Source of the DNA: Centrapalus pauciflorus
Lineage: Eukaryota; Streptophyta; Magnoliopsida; Asterales; Asteraceae
Direction: 5' to 3'
Length of the DNA: 64,000 nt
Assembly (NCBI GenBank): GCA_020465985.1
Contig: JAANYP010004814.1
Location: 62,001-126,000 of the forward strand
In this document: positions 19,896 to 31,300 of the stretch, piece by piece
How positions within the stretch are numbered: position 1 is the first letter of the stretch
How the letters are laid out: every line of letters begins with the position of its first letter
The notes under the pieces: generated by a model
Databases searched by the model: none
The model's input: only the letters and a program-made list of their open reading frames with translations
Told to the model about the DNA's origin: nothing
Position numbers and translations under genes: made by a program

Positions 19896-22773
19896 ATGTC
19901 AAATCTTCAGAAATTCCTTGAGATGGATCACGAAGTTGGGAAGGCAAATGCACCGCCTAAGCTGATGAAAGTTGAGGACTATTACTGGTGGAAGGACAGA
20001 TTTACAGATTTTGTACGATTCAATGATATGCGCATGTGGGTGTGCATAGATGAAGGGTACATTCCGCCAGTATCTGAAGTTGAAGGCCGTCAAAAAGTCT
20101 TGTCATATGAGATGATGAAAGAGGATGACAAGAAACTATTTGAAGCTGAAAACAAAGCTTTCTCCATAATCCGTATGGCTTTACCTCAAGATATTTTACA
20201 CACATTTCGGACTCAAAGGACGTCGAAGGAACTTTGGGAGTCTCTCCAGAAAAGGTGTGAGGGTAATCCTCGGGTGCGTAGAAAGCGTACAGAACTGTTG
20301 ACCCAACAGTTTGCGATTTTCAAGGCAATTAAGGATGAACAGTTGGATGATATTATCACAAGATTCTATCATCTGATAACGGAACTTGAAAGTCATGGAA
20401 TTGAGTATTCGGACACAGACAAGAACAACAAGCTTCTTGATGCCCTACCAGCCAAATGGGCTATGTATGTGGCAATGATTAAGCTGAATGAGGACAAATA
20501 TTATACTCAATCACTTGATGACATTGTGGGCACGTTGAGGGCATATCACTTCGAGATGATTAAGGCTGAGACTGATTACGAGCAAGTCCAGAATCCAGCA
20601 ATGTATTTTGGAAAGACATCTAAATCATCAGTGACAGCTGAACCGAAGAGTGCTACAGCGTTTTTCACCGGAGAAACGTCATCGCCACCAGAGTCCGAAG
20701 ACTCACTGAATCGCGCGTTCTTAGGGTTAGGAAGATCGGAAGAACCGCAACCTCAAGTCCAACAGGCATCGACAAGTTAGAGCTATTCGGAGATGCCGAT
20801 GAGCGCAAAGTCAGCAGAAGAACATTTGAATCTACTTGCTTCCTTTGTGGCAGCTTATGGAAATTGTGTTCAAGGGAAAATCAATGACCCAGCTCTATGG
20901 GATGAAGATTACGATCAGGTCGACCCTGATGACTTAGAGGAAATGGATCTTAAGTGGCAACTGGCCATGGTGACCCAGAGGGTAAAAAGATTCATCAAGC
21001 GAACTGGGAGGAATCTGCAAATGAACAACAAAGGGATAGGATTTGATAAGTCTAAGGTCAAATGCTACAACTGTCAGGGATTGGGACACTTCGCCAGGGA
21101 GTGTCAAAGACCGAAGGTAGAGACATACCAAGGACAGAGTCAGCATCAAGGACAGTACCAAAATCAGTCCCAACAAAGATATCTTCCGAGTTCCTCATCT
21201 GGTCAAGCCAATCTAGCGGGTCTACTATCCAATGTCACCTCTGACAGACAGCTAGATGGTACCTATGACTGGAGTTCACATCCTGAGTCGAATGCTAGAG
21301 CCTTCATGGCTGAAGTCACGGAAACTGGATGTGCTGGGGACGAGCAGACCACACGGGACAGCAGTCCGATGTGGGTAGAGAAGGCGAATGATCAGACCGT
21401 GCTGGAGTTTGCTGCTCAGATGGCCAACATGGAATCTGATAACTCTAAGGTTAGTCTTTCTTATTCTCTATTTTCAGAATTATGTGCTTTGTGTGCTACT
21501 TCTAATGATAGGTTAAATCTAGTCTTAGAATCACATAAAACCATATCTGCTCAAAATGATAACTTAAAAATAGAAAACGCTAGCCTAAATGATATAAAGC
21601 AAGATTTAAAAGAAAAGCTTAAGGCTGATGCTCAAGACGTGGTAGATCTAAAAGACAAACTCAGCGACCAGTGTGTTAGGATAGAACTAATGTATGAGCA
21701 CGTAGAGGCCTTAACTAAAAGTCTTAAGGACAAGGATATAGAGCTAGCCGAGACCAAGGTTAAGGTAGCAGAGGCAAACAGCAAGTTAGAGAAGTTTAGG
21801 AATTCAAGCTTAAATCTAGGGAAAGTCTTAGATGCCCAACGACAGTCTAAGAAGCATGTAGGTCTAGGTTTTCACGAAATTCCTCCACCATTCAATGCGA
21901 ATTATGTGCCTCAACCTCAGGAGAAAACTGACAAGTCAGTAGACTTAGAGGACCTACCTGAACCGACACCTGAGCCTACAGTTGATAATACACCTAAGGT
22001 GGTTGACTCAACCGTCAAGGTCAAGAAAGTGAAATTTGTGTCTTCCTCCAGTGAAACACCTGCAGGAAAACAGAAAATTTCATGGGCTGACCAGGTCGAA
22101 GAGACAGACACTGTAGATGTACCAAAGGAAGTAGACACTAGTGAGACACCTAGATCTAAGGGAACAACCAAAAAGTCCATGGATAAGATGTCTTGCTTTA
22201 GATGTCACGCGAAAGGGCATGTTGCTTCTCACTGTCCACTTAGGAAAGCAGATGTTGCCCCTAAGACAGTGAACCCAACACCTGTTAAGCCCTCACCCAG
22301 TGTGGCAAGCAGCAGTAGTTCTCAACCTACCGAGAAAACTGTGCAGGCCGCACCCAAACAAGTTGTGAAAAACACACCGGTTAAGGTTGGACCAAAGGAA
22401 GTGATTAGGACAAATTCACCGAATCGTGTCACAAATCAATCTAGGTCAGCACCACAGCAAGTCTATAGGAGCACCACACCTAGCAGGTCACATACTCCAG
22501 TTAGGTCTCATACTCCAGTTAGACAATATGTACCGGTAAGAGCTCAAGGATCTCAGTCAGAAATGGCATATAATAGAAATTATTCCAGAGCTCCACAACA
22601 AATGCCTACACCACGGCAGAGAGTGAACTTAAATCACTCGGCACCACAACAGAATTCAGTTCAAAGGCCCAAGTCACCTGAAAGGCGAGATGGGTACTTG
22701 AAAGAGTTCACGTATGTGGAACGAGAATGGTATTACCAAGTCAGTCATGGCTTGGGTTCCCCGTGATAACTAA
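19896..22773 (+). pseudogene. Gag of Sirevirus element (large, two zinc knuckles)
   Basis: The start ATG at 19896 opens a Copia-type gag (YYWWKDRFTDFVRF, TSKELWESLQKRCEGN, LDDIITRFYHLITELESHGI, LLDALPAKW). Zinc knuckle 1 is CYNCQGLGHFAREC near 21063. A coiled-coil follows at about 21500-21830 (heptad-like Leu/Ile/Asn stretch), then Pro/Thr-rich sequence, zinc knuckle 2 CFRCHAKGHVASHC near 22194, and a basic RSHTPVR repeat region. An in-frame TAG at 20778-20780 splits it, possibly from CAG. A one-base frameshift near 22740 moves the conserved end into the frame reading MAWVPRDN, which ends at TAA 22771-22773. The long gag with a coiled coil fits Sireviruses. Confidence 0.9.
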
Positions 22774-22794
22774 CCTCTTTTCTTTCATGTGCAG
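22774..22794 (+). promoter_or_regulatory. Acceptor-like site before pol
   Basis: A CTAAC branch-like motif at 22770-22774 is followed by a pyrimidine stretch and TGTGCAG ending at 22794, four codons before the protease segment. It lies in the short gap between the gag stop and protease. Function is not shown. Confidence 0.4.
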
Positions 22795-22880
22795 GAGATA
22801 ACTACCGGTCCAAACAACAAGTGGTTCGTCGACAGTGGTTGCTCCAGGCACATGACGGGGAAAGAAGTCTTCTCACAGAC
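22789..22880 (+). pseudogene. Aspartic protease start, Sirevirus pol
   Basis: The reading frame from the GTG at 22789 gives KWFVDSGCSRHMTG, the Copia protease active site (DSG). A frameshift between about 22855 and 22885 moves the rest of protease into the frame used by integrase and RT (LLTDFKGGNRGFVSF, then TITLDQVYHVDKLVHNLISV). The domain is therefore split. Confidence 0.85.
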
Positions 22881-25244
22881 TTCAAGGGGGGTAATAGGGG
22901 ATTTGTATCATTCGCGGGTAACAAGGGTGGAAATATCACTGGAACTGGAGAAGTCACTAATGGGACGATTACTTTGGATCAAGTTTATCATGTTGATAAA
23001 CTGGTTCATAATCTCATTAGTGTATCTCAAATCTGTGATAAGAAGAACTCGGTGTTATTTACTGACACTGAGGCGTTAGTGCTGAAGCCTGGATTCAAGA
23101 TACCTGAAGATTGGATATTGATGCGGGCGCCAAGGAAGAACGACTTGTACATGCTGGATATGAACAAGCCAGATACTTCGATGGGGCCAATTTGTCTACT
23201 ATCCAAAGCTTCGGAGACAGAATCCGTACTGTGGCACAGACGCATGGCTCACCTGCACCTGAGGAAGATGAATTACATTACGAAGCATGGACTGGTGCAG
23301 GGTGTGCCCATGAAAAGTTTTCAGTTCGAGGATAAGTGTCTACCTTGCATGAAGGGCAAACAACACAAGAAGACACACAAATCCAAGAAGCAGAATTCCA
23401 TAGCCTCAACATTCGATCTGTTGCACATGGACCTTTTCGGCCCAATCAACAAAAGGAGTATTGGAGGTAGTTGGTACTGCTTAGTTATCACCGACGATTA
23501 CTCACGTTTTTCTTGGGTTTTCTTTTTAGGTACGAAGGACGAGACGGCTGCAAGGCTCATCGGGTTCTTTGACCAAGTGGAGAACTCATACGGAACTAGG
23601 GTTAAATATATTCGTAGTGATAATGGAACTGAATTCAAAAACACTGTAATTGGTGTATATTGCCTATCAAAGGGCATAGTGCATCAATTCAGTGCACCAT
23701 ATGAACCTCAACAGAATGGGATGGCCGAACGTAAAAATAGAACTTTGATTGAGGCTGCAAGGACTATGCTTTCGGATTCAAAGCTTCCTACCATGTTTTG
23801 GGGGGAGGCAGTGAATACCGCATGCCACATTTTAAACCGAGTCCTTACAGTCAAATCATTGAACAAAACATGCTATGAAATTTTGAATAAAAGGCCACCT
23901 AACTTAACTGGATTCGAACCGTTTGGAGTACCATGCACAATTTTAAGAACAAAACATCAACCGAAGTTTGGTGAAAAGGCTGACGAAGGATACTTCCTAG
24001 GTTATGTGCCAAACTCACCAAACAAACGGGTGTTTAACAAAACAACTGGTACTGTGGAGATTGTGTATAACATTGAAGTCACAAGTTATACACATGAACC
24101 CCAAACTGGTCCGGAATGGATATTTGACTATGATAAGTTATTTGAGTCATTTAACATTCCTCTGGATGATAATGCAGGTACAATCGAGAAGGACATGGCG
24201 ACGTTGCATCTGAACGACGATGACCAAATCTTTCCAAGGACCACGTTCGAATCTACATCCGAGCCTACTGCGACTGTAGATGGATCTCCAGAAGTTGCTG
24301 ATCAAGAGACACCTAACACTGAGAATCAGACTCAAGCTTCAGGTTCTAACTCTGAGGAAAACGTCCGTGAGGAGGAAAATGTAGAAGCTGAGACTGTTCC
24401 CCCTTTAGGTGAAATAGGATCCAACTTAGGAGATAATCTAAGGGTTGATGAAATAGAGACCTCTAGGATTAACAAGAACCATCCAATAGAAAGCATCATA
24501 GGAAATCCTAACGAGGGTGTGAGGACTCGGAGTAGTGTAAATAACAACACTGTGTTGTTGTCGATGATAAACGACTCCGAGGCATATCACACATGTCTAT
24601 ATTCATGTTTCATATCGCAAGTAGAGTCCAAAAATGTGCAAATGGCACTTAAGGATAACTCCTGGGTTGAAGCGATGCAGGAAGAACTTTCACAATTTAG
24701 GAAACTAGAAGTGTGGGAGTTAGTTCCGTTACCTCGAGGGGAGATTGCAATAGGAACCAAATGGGTTTTTAAGTGCAAAAGAGACGATCGGGGTATAGTC
24801 AAGCGCAACAAGGCGAGATTAGTTGTAAAGGGTTTCCACCAAGAGGAGGGAATCGATTACAACGAAGTTTTTGCACCAGTAGCAAGGCTGGAAGCCATTA
24901 GGTTGTTTCTAGCGTTTGCCTCCTTCAAAGGCTTTAAGGTATATCAACTAGACGTTAAGAGTGCTTTCCTGTATGGGAAAGTGAAGGAGTTGGTGTATGT
25001 AGAACAACCGCCCGGATTTACAGATCCAAAATATCCTGAGAGAGTATACCGCTTAGATAAGGCTCTTTACGGATTACATCAGGCACCTAGGGCGTGGTAT
25101 GAGACTTTATCCAACCATCTTTTAGAAATCGGTTTTGAAAGGGGTAGGATAGATAGTACTCTATTTGTGAAGAGGAAGGGAGAACACTTTATCTTGGTAC
25201 AAGTGTACGTCGATGATATCATTTTTGGATCATCAGACGAATAG
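22821..25244 (+). pseudogene. Protease end, integrase and most of RT, Sirevirus pol
   Basis: Integrase zinc finger LWHRRMAHLH...CLPCMKGKQ, first Asp in HMDLFGPI (about 23430), second in RSDNGTEF (about 23620), Glu in GMAERKNRTLIEAARTML (about 23730). A Ser/Glu-rich spacer leads to RT with WVFKCKRDDRGIVKRNKARL, DYNEVFAPVARLEAIR, QLDVKSAFLYG, LDKALYGLHQAPRAWYE and catalytic YVDD at 25206-25217. The frame ends at TAG 25242-25244, where the next codons continue RT in the same frame; a CAG to TAG change is likely. Domain order identifies Ty1/Copia. Confidence 0.93.
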
Positions 25245-26164
25245 ATGTGCAAAGATTTCGAGAAGGTGATGAAGTCTAAGTTCGAGATGAGTGCTATGGG
25301 GGAGTTGAATTTCTTTTTAGGGTTACAAGTTGACCAAAAGAAGGAAGGGATGTTTATCCATCAAACTAAGTATGTCTATGACATATTAGAACGGTTTGGG
25401 ATGGAGGGAACTAAGTTGACTGCCCACTTCAGCACGCCGATTCAAGTGAATCACAATCTCGGGCCGGGTACTGAAAGTGATACCGATGTGGATCCGACTT
25501 TATATCAGGCCATGATTGGGTCACTTATGTATTTAACTGCTTCAAGACCTGACATAATGTTTGCTGTGTGTATTTGTGCTAGGTTTCAAGCGAATCCGAA
25601 GGAGATGCATATGAAAGCTGTGAAGTGGATTCTACGATACCTCAAGTCGAAACCGAAGCTGGGACTTTGGTATCACGCGGAGGGAGATCTAGAGTTGGAA
25701 GCGTTCACGGATTCTGACTACGGAGGATGCAGCTTGACGCGCAAATCTACAACTGGAGGTTGTCAGTTCCTAGGAGGGAGATTGGTATCCTGGCAATGCA
25801 AGAAAAACAAACATCGGTAGCCATTTCAACATGCGAGGCCGAATATGTTGCTGCTGGTAGTTGCTGCTCACAGGTTCTGTGGATACAACAACAATTGCGG
25901 GATTACGGTTTGGCTTACTCTCAAACTCCAATTAGGATAGACAATCAATCTACAATTGCTATAACTAATAATCCAGTTAAACACAGTAAGACAAAGCACA
26001 TAGACATAAGGCATCATTTTATTCGTGATTGTGCTGAAAAGAACTTAATCAAACTGGTAAAGGTGGCAACAGAAGATAATAATGCAGATTTATTTACCAA
26101 AGCGTTTGATAAGTCACGGTTTGAGTATTTAATTCAACTGAATGGAATGCGCAACCCAGAGTAA
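25245..26164 (+). pseudogene. RT end and RNase H, Sirevirus pol
   Basis: 25245-25820 continues RT (MGELNFFLGLQVDQKKEGMF, YLTASRPDIMFAVCICARFQ) into RNase H (AFTDSDYGGCSLTRKSTTGG). In an A-run near 25800 two extra bases shift the frame; 25805-26164 completes RNase H (AISTCEAEYVAAGSC, RIDNQSTIAI, HSKTKHIDIRHHFI, DLFTKAFDKSRFEYL). All catalytic acidic residues are visible. Pol ends at TAA 26162-26164. Confidence 0.92.
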
Positions 26165-28369
26165 TTTGACCTTAGTAGTAGTAAGTTTACTTTATTTTAT
26201 TATAGAGTAGTAGTTTTTCTTTCTTTTCAGTAATCTGCTAATTTAGGAAAGTTTCTATTTTTAGTAAGTTAGTAGATTAGCTTAGTTTACTGCTTTTTGC
26301 TATGAAAAACAAAAGAAAAAAGTGAGAAAATTACAAAAATACAAAAAAAGAGAATATTAAAAAAAAAGAGTTAGGTCTTATATACATAGGTTCAAAGTGA
26401 CGAAAATTAGCACCGTCGTTACAGACTCTAAGTATTTAGGCTTTCACACATAATGCAACTAAATCCTAAGTGTTATACTTTATTTAGTTTGATGTGTTGG
26501 TAGGCATAATACATATAGGGAATCTCAAGGCTAATAAAATATTCTAGAAAAAGTCAAGCGTGTCACTAACTTAGATGTATGACCAATCGGTCTTAATTTT
26601 TATGTGCAAGACATACAAACATTGAGTCTAAATGAGGTATGCAAACTTTCTGGGGATGTATGGCAACATCAAATACATCTAAAAATGGAAAGAATAGAAA
26701 TATCATATGTAACTGAGAGTCGAAAACATGCAACTCTGTTGTACGTAAGTACAGACCTGTTGTCTCTGTTTAGATTCGGGTTAGCAGATATGTCGCTTTG
26801 TTGTACATCAGTACAGACCTGTCACCGCTGTCTGCTAACTTTAAAAATAAACCTTAAGTCGAACTAAGACACTTTGTTGTATGAGAATACAGACCTGTGT
26901 CCGATGTTTGTCTTTTAAAGAAAGTTTGCAAATACCAACAAGTTAGAATCTTTGTCTGTGTGCCTTGATCATAAAAGTATGTCTATGTCTGAGTCACGTA
27001 AGATAATTTCCTGATAAATAAAAAGGCCAAGGGATATTCCGAAATGTAGAATGTTTAACGGGGAACAATACCAACAATCGGCTAAATAGGTATGCCACGA
27101 CAAACAATCAAAGGAATCAAAAATTCCTAAGTGTGAAAGTTTAAGTACTGAAAGTTAGTATCAGACATCGCTATCTGATTGAACCTTTCTTAGACTATAC
27201 TCATCAAAAATATGTTGTTTAGTATTTAGCTTAGCTTGTAATTTTTTTTTTATAGCTTAAGTCTAGATTAAATTTTTTAGTCAAAATTTTATTTTATTTT
27301 ATTTTATTTTATTTTTACCTTAGTTTATTTTATTTTATTTTAGTTTAGTTTCATTTTTACTTAGGTAAAAGGTCAAAAGTTACTGAGGGTGCATTCAAAG
27401 TTGGATAAAATAAACAATGCGTGAACTATCTTGAGCTTAGGGTAAAAGAATTGGCATAGTTTATCTGGTTACACGATACCGTAGAAAAAAGTTGGAAAAG
27501 TTGAATTTATTTCAAAATTTTCGAAAATTTTTCTAAGTATTGGTGATTTCGAATCTAAGACAGACTCGAAGCGGTAAGACTTCGAATCTGTCAGTAGATT
27601 CGAATCTATGTTTAGAATCGAGGGTTGGTGGTATAAATAGGTCAACAGTGAAGTCATTTAAGACCATACTGTTTTCGAATCTATACACTCGAGTCTACTG
27701 CGGCGATCTCGATTCTATTCTCGAATCTATCGTATTTCTTCTAAACGACATTTTGTCGAGTCTCTTACTTGGTGTTTCGATTCTACAGATACATCTAGGT
27801 ATAATCAACCGGATTGTACAAGATTTTTGTAGTTTTATGCACAATTTTAGACCAAATCGTCAAATTTTGAAGTTTTATAGCTCGAAATAGGGTTTTTGCT
27901 AAATTACCAAAATTGGACCTATAAAAGATCAAATTAAAAGCATAAATCAATGATTAGAACCTAGTTGAACTAATGTATGTGATTTACCAAGTTCAAAATG
28001 GTTAAAATCTTGGGTTTTTGTTGAAACAATGGCCGACGGGGATTCGAGTCTGTTCTTGGCCTTTCGAATCTGTTCATGGGTTTCTCGAATCTATCATTAG
28101 ATTCGAGATGACCATAATATTCGAATCTGTCCATTACACTCGAATAGGGACTCTTCGAATCTGTCCATTACATTCAAATTTGGACACTTCGAATCTGTTG
28201 CTTTCGAATCTGTACTTTATTTATTTTGTTTAATTTAAAATTTATTAAACTTGTGGAAATTTAATTCTGTTAGATTTTGTATTTAATAAAGTACAAAATA
28301 AAACAAATTTGAATTTAAACAAGTTTATTGATTTTTAATGAGTCTCACAGTTTTATTTATTGTGCAGAT
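26165..28369 (+). other. 2.2 kb non-coding spacer between pol and ORF3
   Basis: No convincing coding frame. It contains three spaced hairpins (26740-26891), a TTTTA/ATTTT run (about 27283-27345), and a cluster of TTCGAATCTGT motifs (about 27547-28215). It ends in an acceptor-like TTTATTTATTGTGCAG at 28352-28367, two bases before the ORF3 ATG. Confidence 0.75.
26740..26891 (+). repeat. Three spaced hairpins followed by GACCTGT
   Basis: TGTAC-GTAA-GTACA (26740-26753), TGTAC-ATCA-GTACA (26802-26815) and TGTAT-GAGA-ATACA (26878-26891). Each continues GACCTGT. The third has compensatory changes that keep the stem. Two of the loops fit GNRA. Confidence 0.65.
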
Positions 28370-31300
28370 ATGGCGATTCGCGCTTTTGTCCCTAAGCATA
28401 ATATGGTCCTTAATCCAGACATGAATCTCCCTGAGGCGCAGGGATTCCGTGAAGTACTGGATTTTCTAGCTGAATCAAGGATCGGACATGCACTATGGCA
28501 TAATGTGCAGCTAGTGCTACCCTACATCCATCAATTTTATGACCATTTGCAAGTAGACTGCTCGGTCACTCCGACAGTTCTACGCACTCGCATTGAAGGA
28601 CAGCCGTTAGTATTTTCGGCTGATATGATTCGTCAAGTGCTGCAGTTGGGCACTCAGGAACAAGAAGCTGGTCCCATAGAATTTCCGATGAATATAAGGC
28701 AAGCGGCCTTTCAAAGAATGGGGTACAGCCTTGATGTGACAAAAGTGTCATACATGAAAAGTGGATTGATAGGACAATGGAGGTTTTTGGCGCATGTATT
28801 TATGGTGTGCTTTGCTGCTAAAAAGGCAGGGTTTGATTATATTGTCGCGAAGATTCAATCGGGGATTGTCGCAATGGTGTATAATCGCCCATATAGTTTT
28901 TCAGAGATGATCTTTTCGGAGTTTGTTCATCAGATATCTGCTCCCGAAAATCAGCAGTTATTGCTCTATCCGAGATTCATTATGATGTTGATCAGACACT
29001 TTTTGCCGAACTTGCCAATAACAAATGACTTTCAGAGTGTCGCCATCCTGGACAAAAGGATTTTCGCTGATTGTTCCTCACACCGAGGAAGATTGGCTGT
29101 TCCTGTTGCTCGTCCATTGTTCGGAGCTATTGTGGATAGAGATTTTCAAGCCCCGGAAGATGCCAACTGGGCAGGGGTCGTTGAGTTTCCACAACAACAA
29201 CAACAGCAACAACAACAACAGCAACAACAACAGCAACGTCAACAGCAACAACAGCCTCGTGCTCGGCCACGTGATCCAAGACGCCGACAGAGACCAGCAT
29301 CGAGTCAAATTCCGGCAACCAGGCCTTCGACAAGCCAGCAACCAGAGGTTACAGAAGCTGAGCCCTCAAATGTTGCGAGAGAAGCTGAAGAGCTAAGCCA
29401 GACGCTTAATGAAATTTGGGAGGCAGGGCCTCATGCCAATGAAGATGTTGCAGCAGCATTGGTTGGTGAGCTGCTTAGTCCACCAGCAGATGAAGATGAT
29501 ATTTTTAGAGATGTGGAGGAATACGAGCCAGAAGGGGCAGATGACGGATTAACATCTTCGGATTCCGAATCAGAATCAGCGGAGGTTCCGGCAGCTGCAG
29601 TTCCTGATATTCAAATTGGAACTTATGGTTCGAGATTGATTATAAATGAAGGTGGTTCGAGGAGGCGCGTGGACAGGGAATTGGAGGAGTCTGATTTTGA
29701 AGAAGAGGAAGTTGCTCAACTAGTGACTAGGCAACGGGCCAAACGTCACAGGTTCATGCAAGGATCATCTTCAGCTCCTGTAGATCAACCAGAAATTCCA
29801 CAACATCAAGAACCTCAAACCACCTGTCCACCACCACCACCACCTCAAGATGAACTGTATATACCATCACCGTTCATTCCTACTCCTATACAGTCCATTC
29901 CATCTACCTCGACCACATACACTGACAATCAAAGGTTTCTGCAGCTTAAAGCTCGCGTTGACTTCCAGAATGTCCAAATCTTAAGCCTAACAAAGGCGAT
30001 CGGAGAAATTCAGACTCATAATGCAAATCTTGATAAAGAAAATGCCAATTTGAAGAAGATTGTGGAGCACGTCCAGGAAGAGAACGTAGCATTGAAAACT
30101 TTTGTTTGCGATCAGTCAGCTGAGATAAGGTCGATGCGCTCCCTAATTGAGCAGTTAATGAAAAATTTACAGGCTCAGGGGGAGACATCGTGCCGAAATC
30201 AGGAGGTGCAGAGAAGAGATGATAATGAAGGCGATGATCCCGGTGCGAATAAAGAGATTGAGTCTGTAGATTTTCCTGCAGCTCAAGTTACACAAATTCA
30301 GGGGGAGCCAAGTACAGAAGGAGAAGAAGGAGGATCGGGAAAAGAAGCAGGTTCCTCGAGGGTTCTGGACAGTGAGATGATTGATGCACTGAAGGACATA
30401 GAGGAAGAGCTTATGGATTTTGACGATGAAAAAGAAGAGTTAGAAGAAGGAGAATTTATTCCAGAGGAGGTTGTGGACTGGAAATCAGACGATGAAGTGT
30501 TGGATGATGAAGACGATCAAGTCAATGAGGTTATTATCAATTCACAACCTGTCACGGAGCTATATGAAGGACAAAATCATAATGTGATTGACATTAACTA
30601 TATCAAGGTAGCCTCAGTCGAGGACAAAGAACTTGAAGAGGCCGAGAAGGAGCCATCTAGGACTGACTTGATAAATCTTTGGTTCAAGAAAGAGGAAAAG
30701 AAAGATCGTTTGAAGATGAAGAAGAAAATGAGAGTTCCAGGTGCTGGAAACTTCTCAGGAGGCATTATAAGCTGGTTCTTTGACAAAGAACTGCAGCTAT
30801 TTATCTTGAAAAGAAGAGATGGACTACAATACTTGAGGCGAACACTAAAAGCATTTAACTCATTGCCCAAGATTGAAGTAAAGGAGCTTGCTTGGAAAGA
30901 ATTAATTAATATAGGTGAAGACCAGTACGCTGAGGTTGTGGCAAGAATCATAAGGAAAGAAGGAAGATCAGGAAAGTTTGAGCGACTCAAGCCAAGGACC
31001 GGAAAGAGGGTCGAGGATCAGTCGAGAATAGATCCTCATACAGGTAGGCCATGGGCCAGGATGGAATACAAACCTGTGAGGTGTCTAAAGAAAGTCCCAA
31101 TGAAATCAATGCCACAGAACGTTTTGAGCAACATGAAGTGGTGGTACCTAGAAATTGACACTGCTGAAGCCATCATGGAGGATCAAGACGAGCAGGTCAT
31201 TTTGAAGGTATATGATCCACTGCATTTGATAAACCTATCAAAGGACGACCTGAAAAAGCTTCATGATCAGCCTATCTTCTTTACTGAACCATGGAGATCT

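Noticed and set aside
22763..22794. A 32 bp spliced intron from GTGATAAC to GTGCAG at the gag-pol boundary
   Set aside because: Far below the usual minimum plant intron length. Only the acceptor with a distant donor is plausible.
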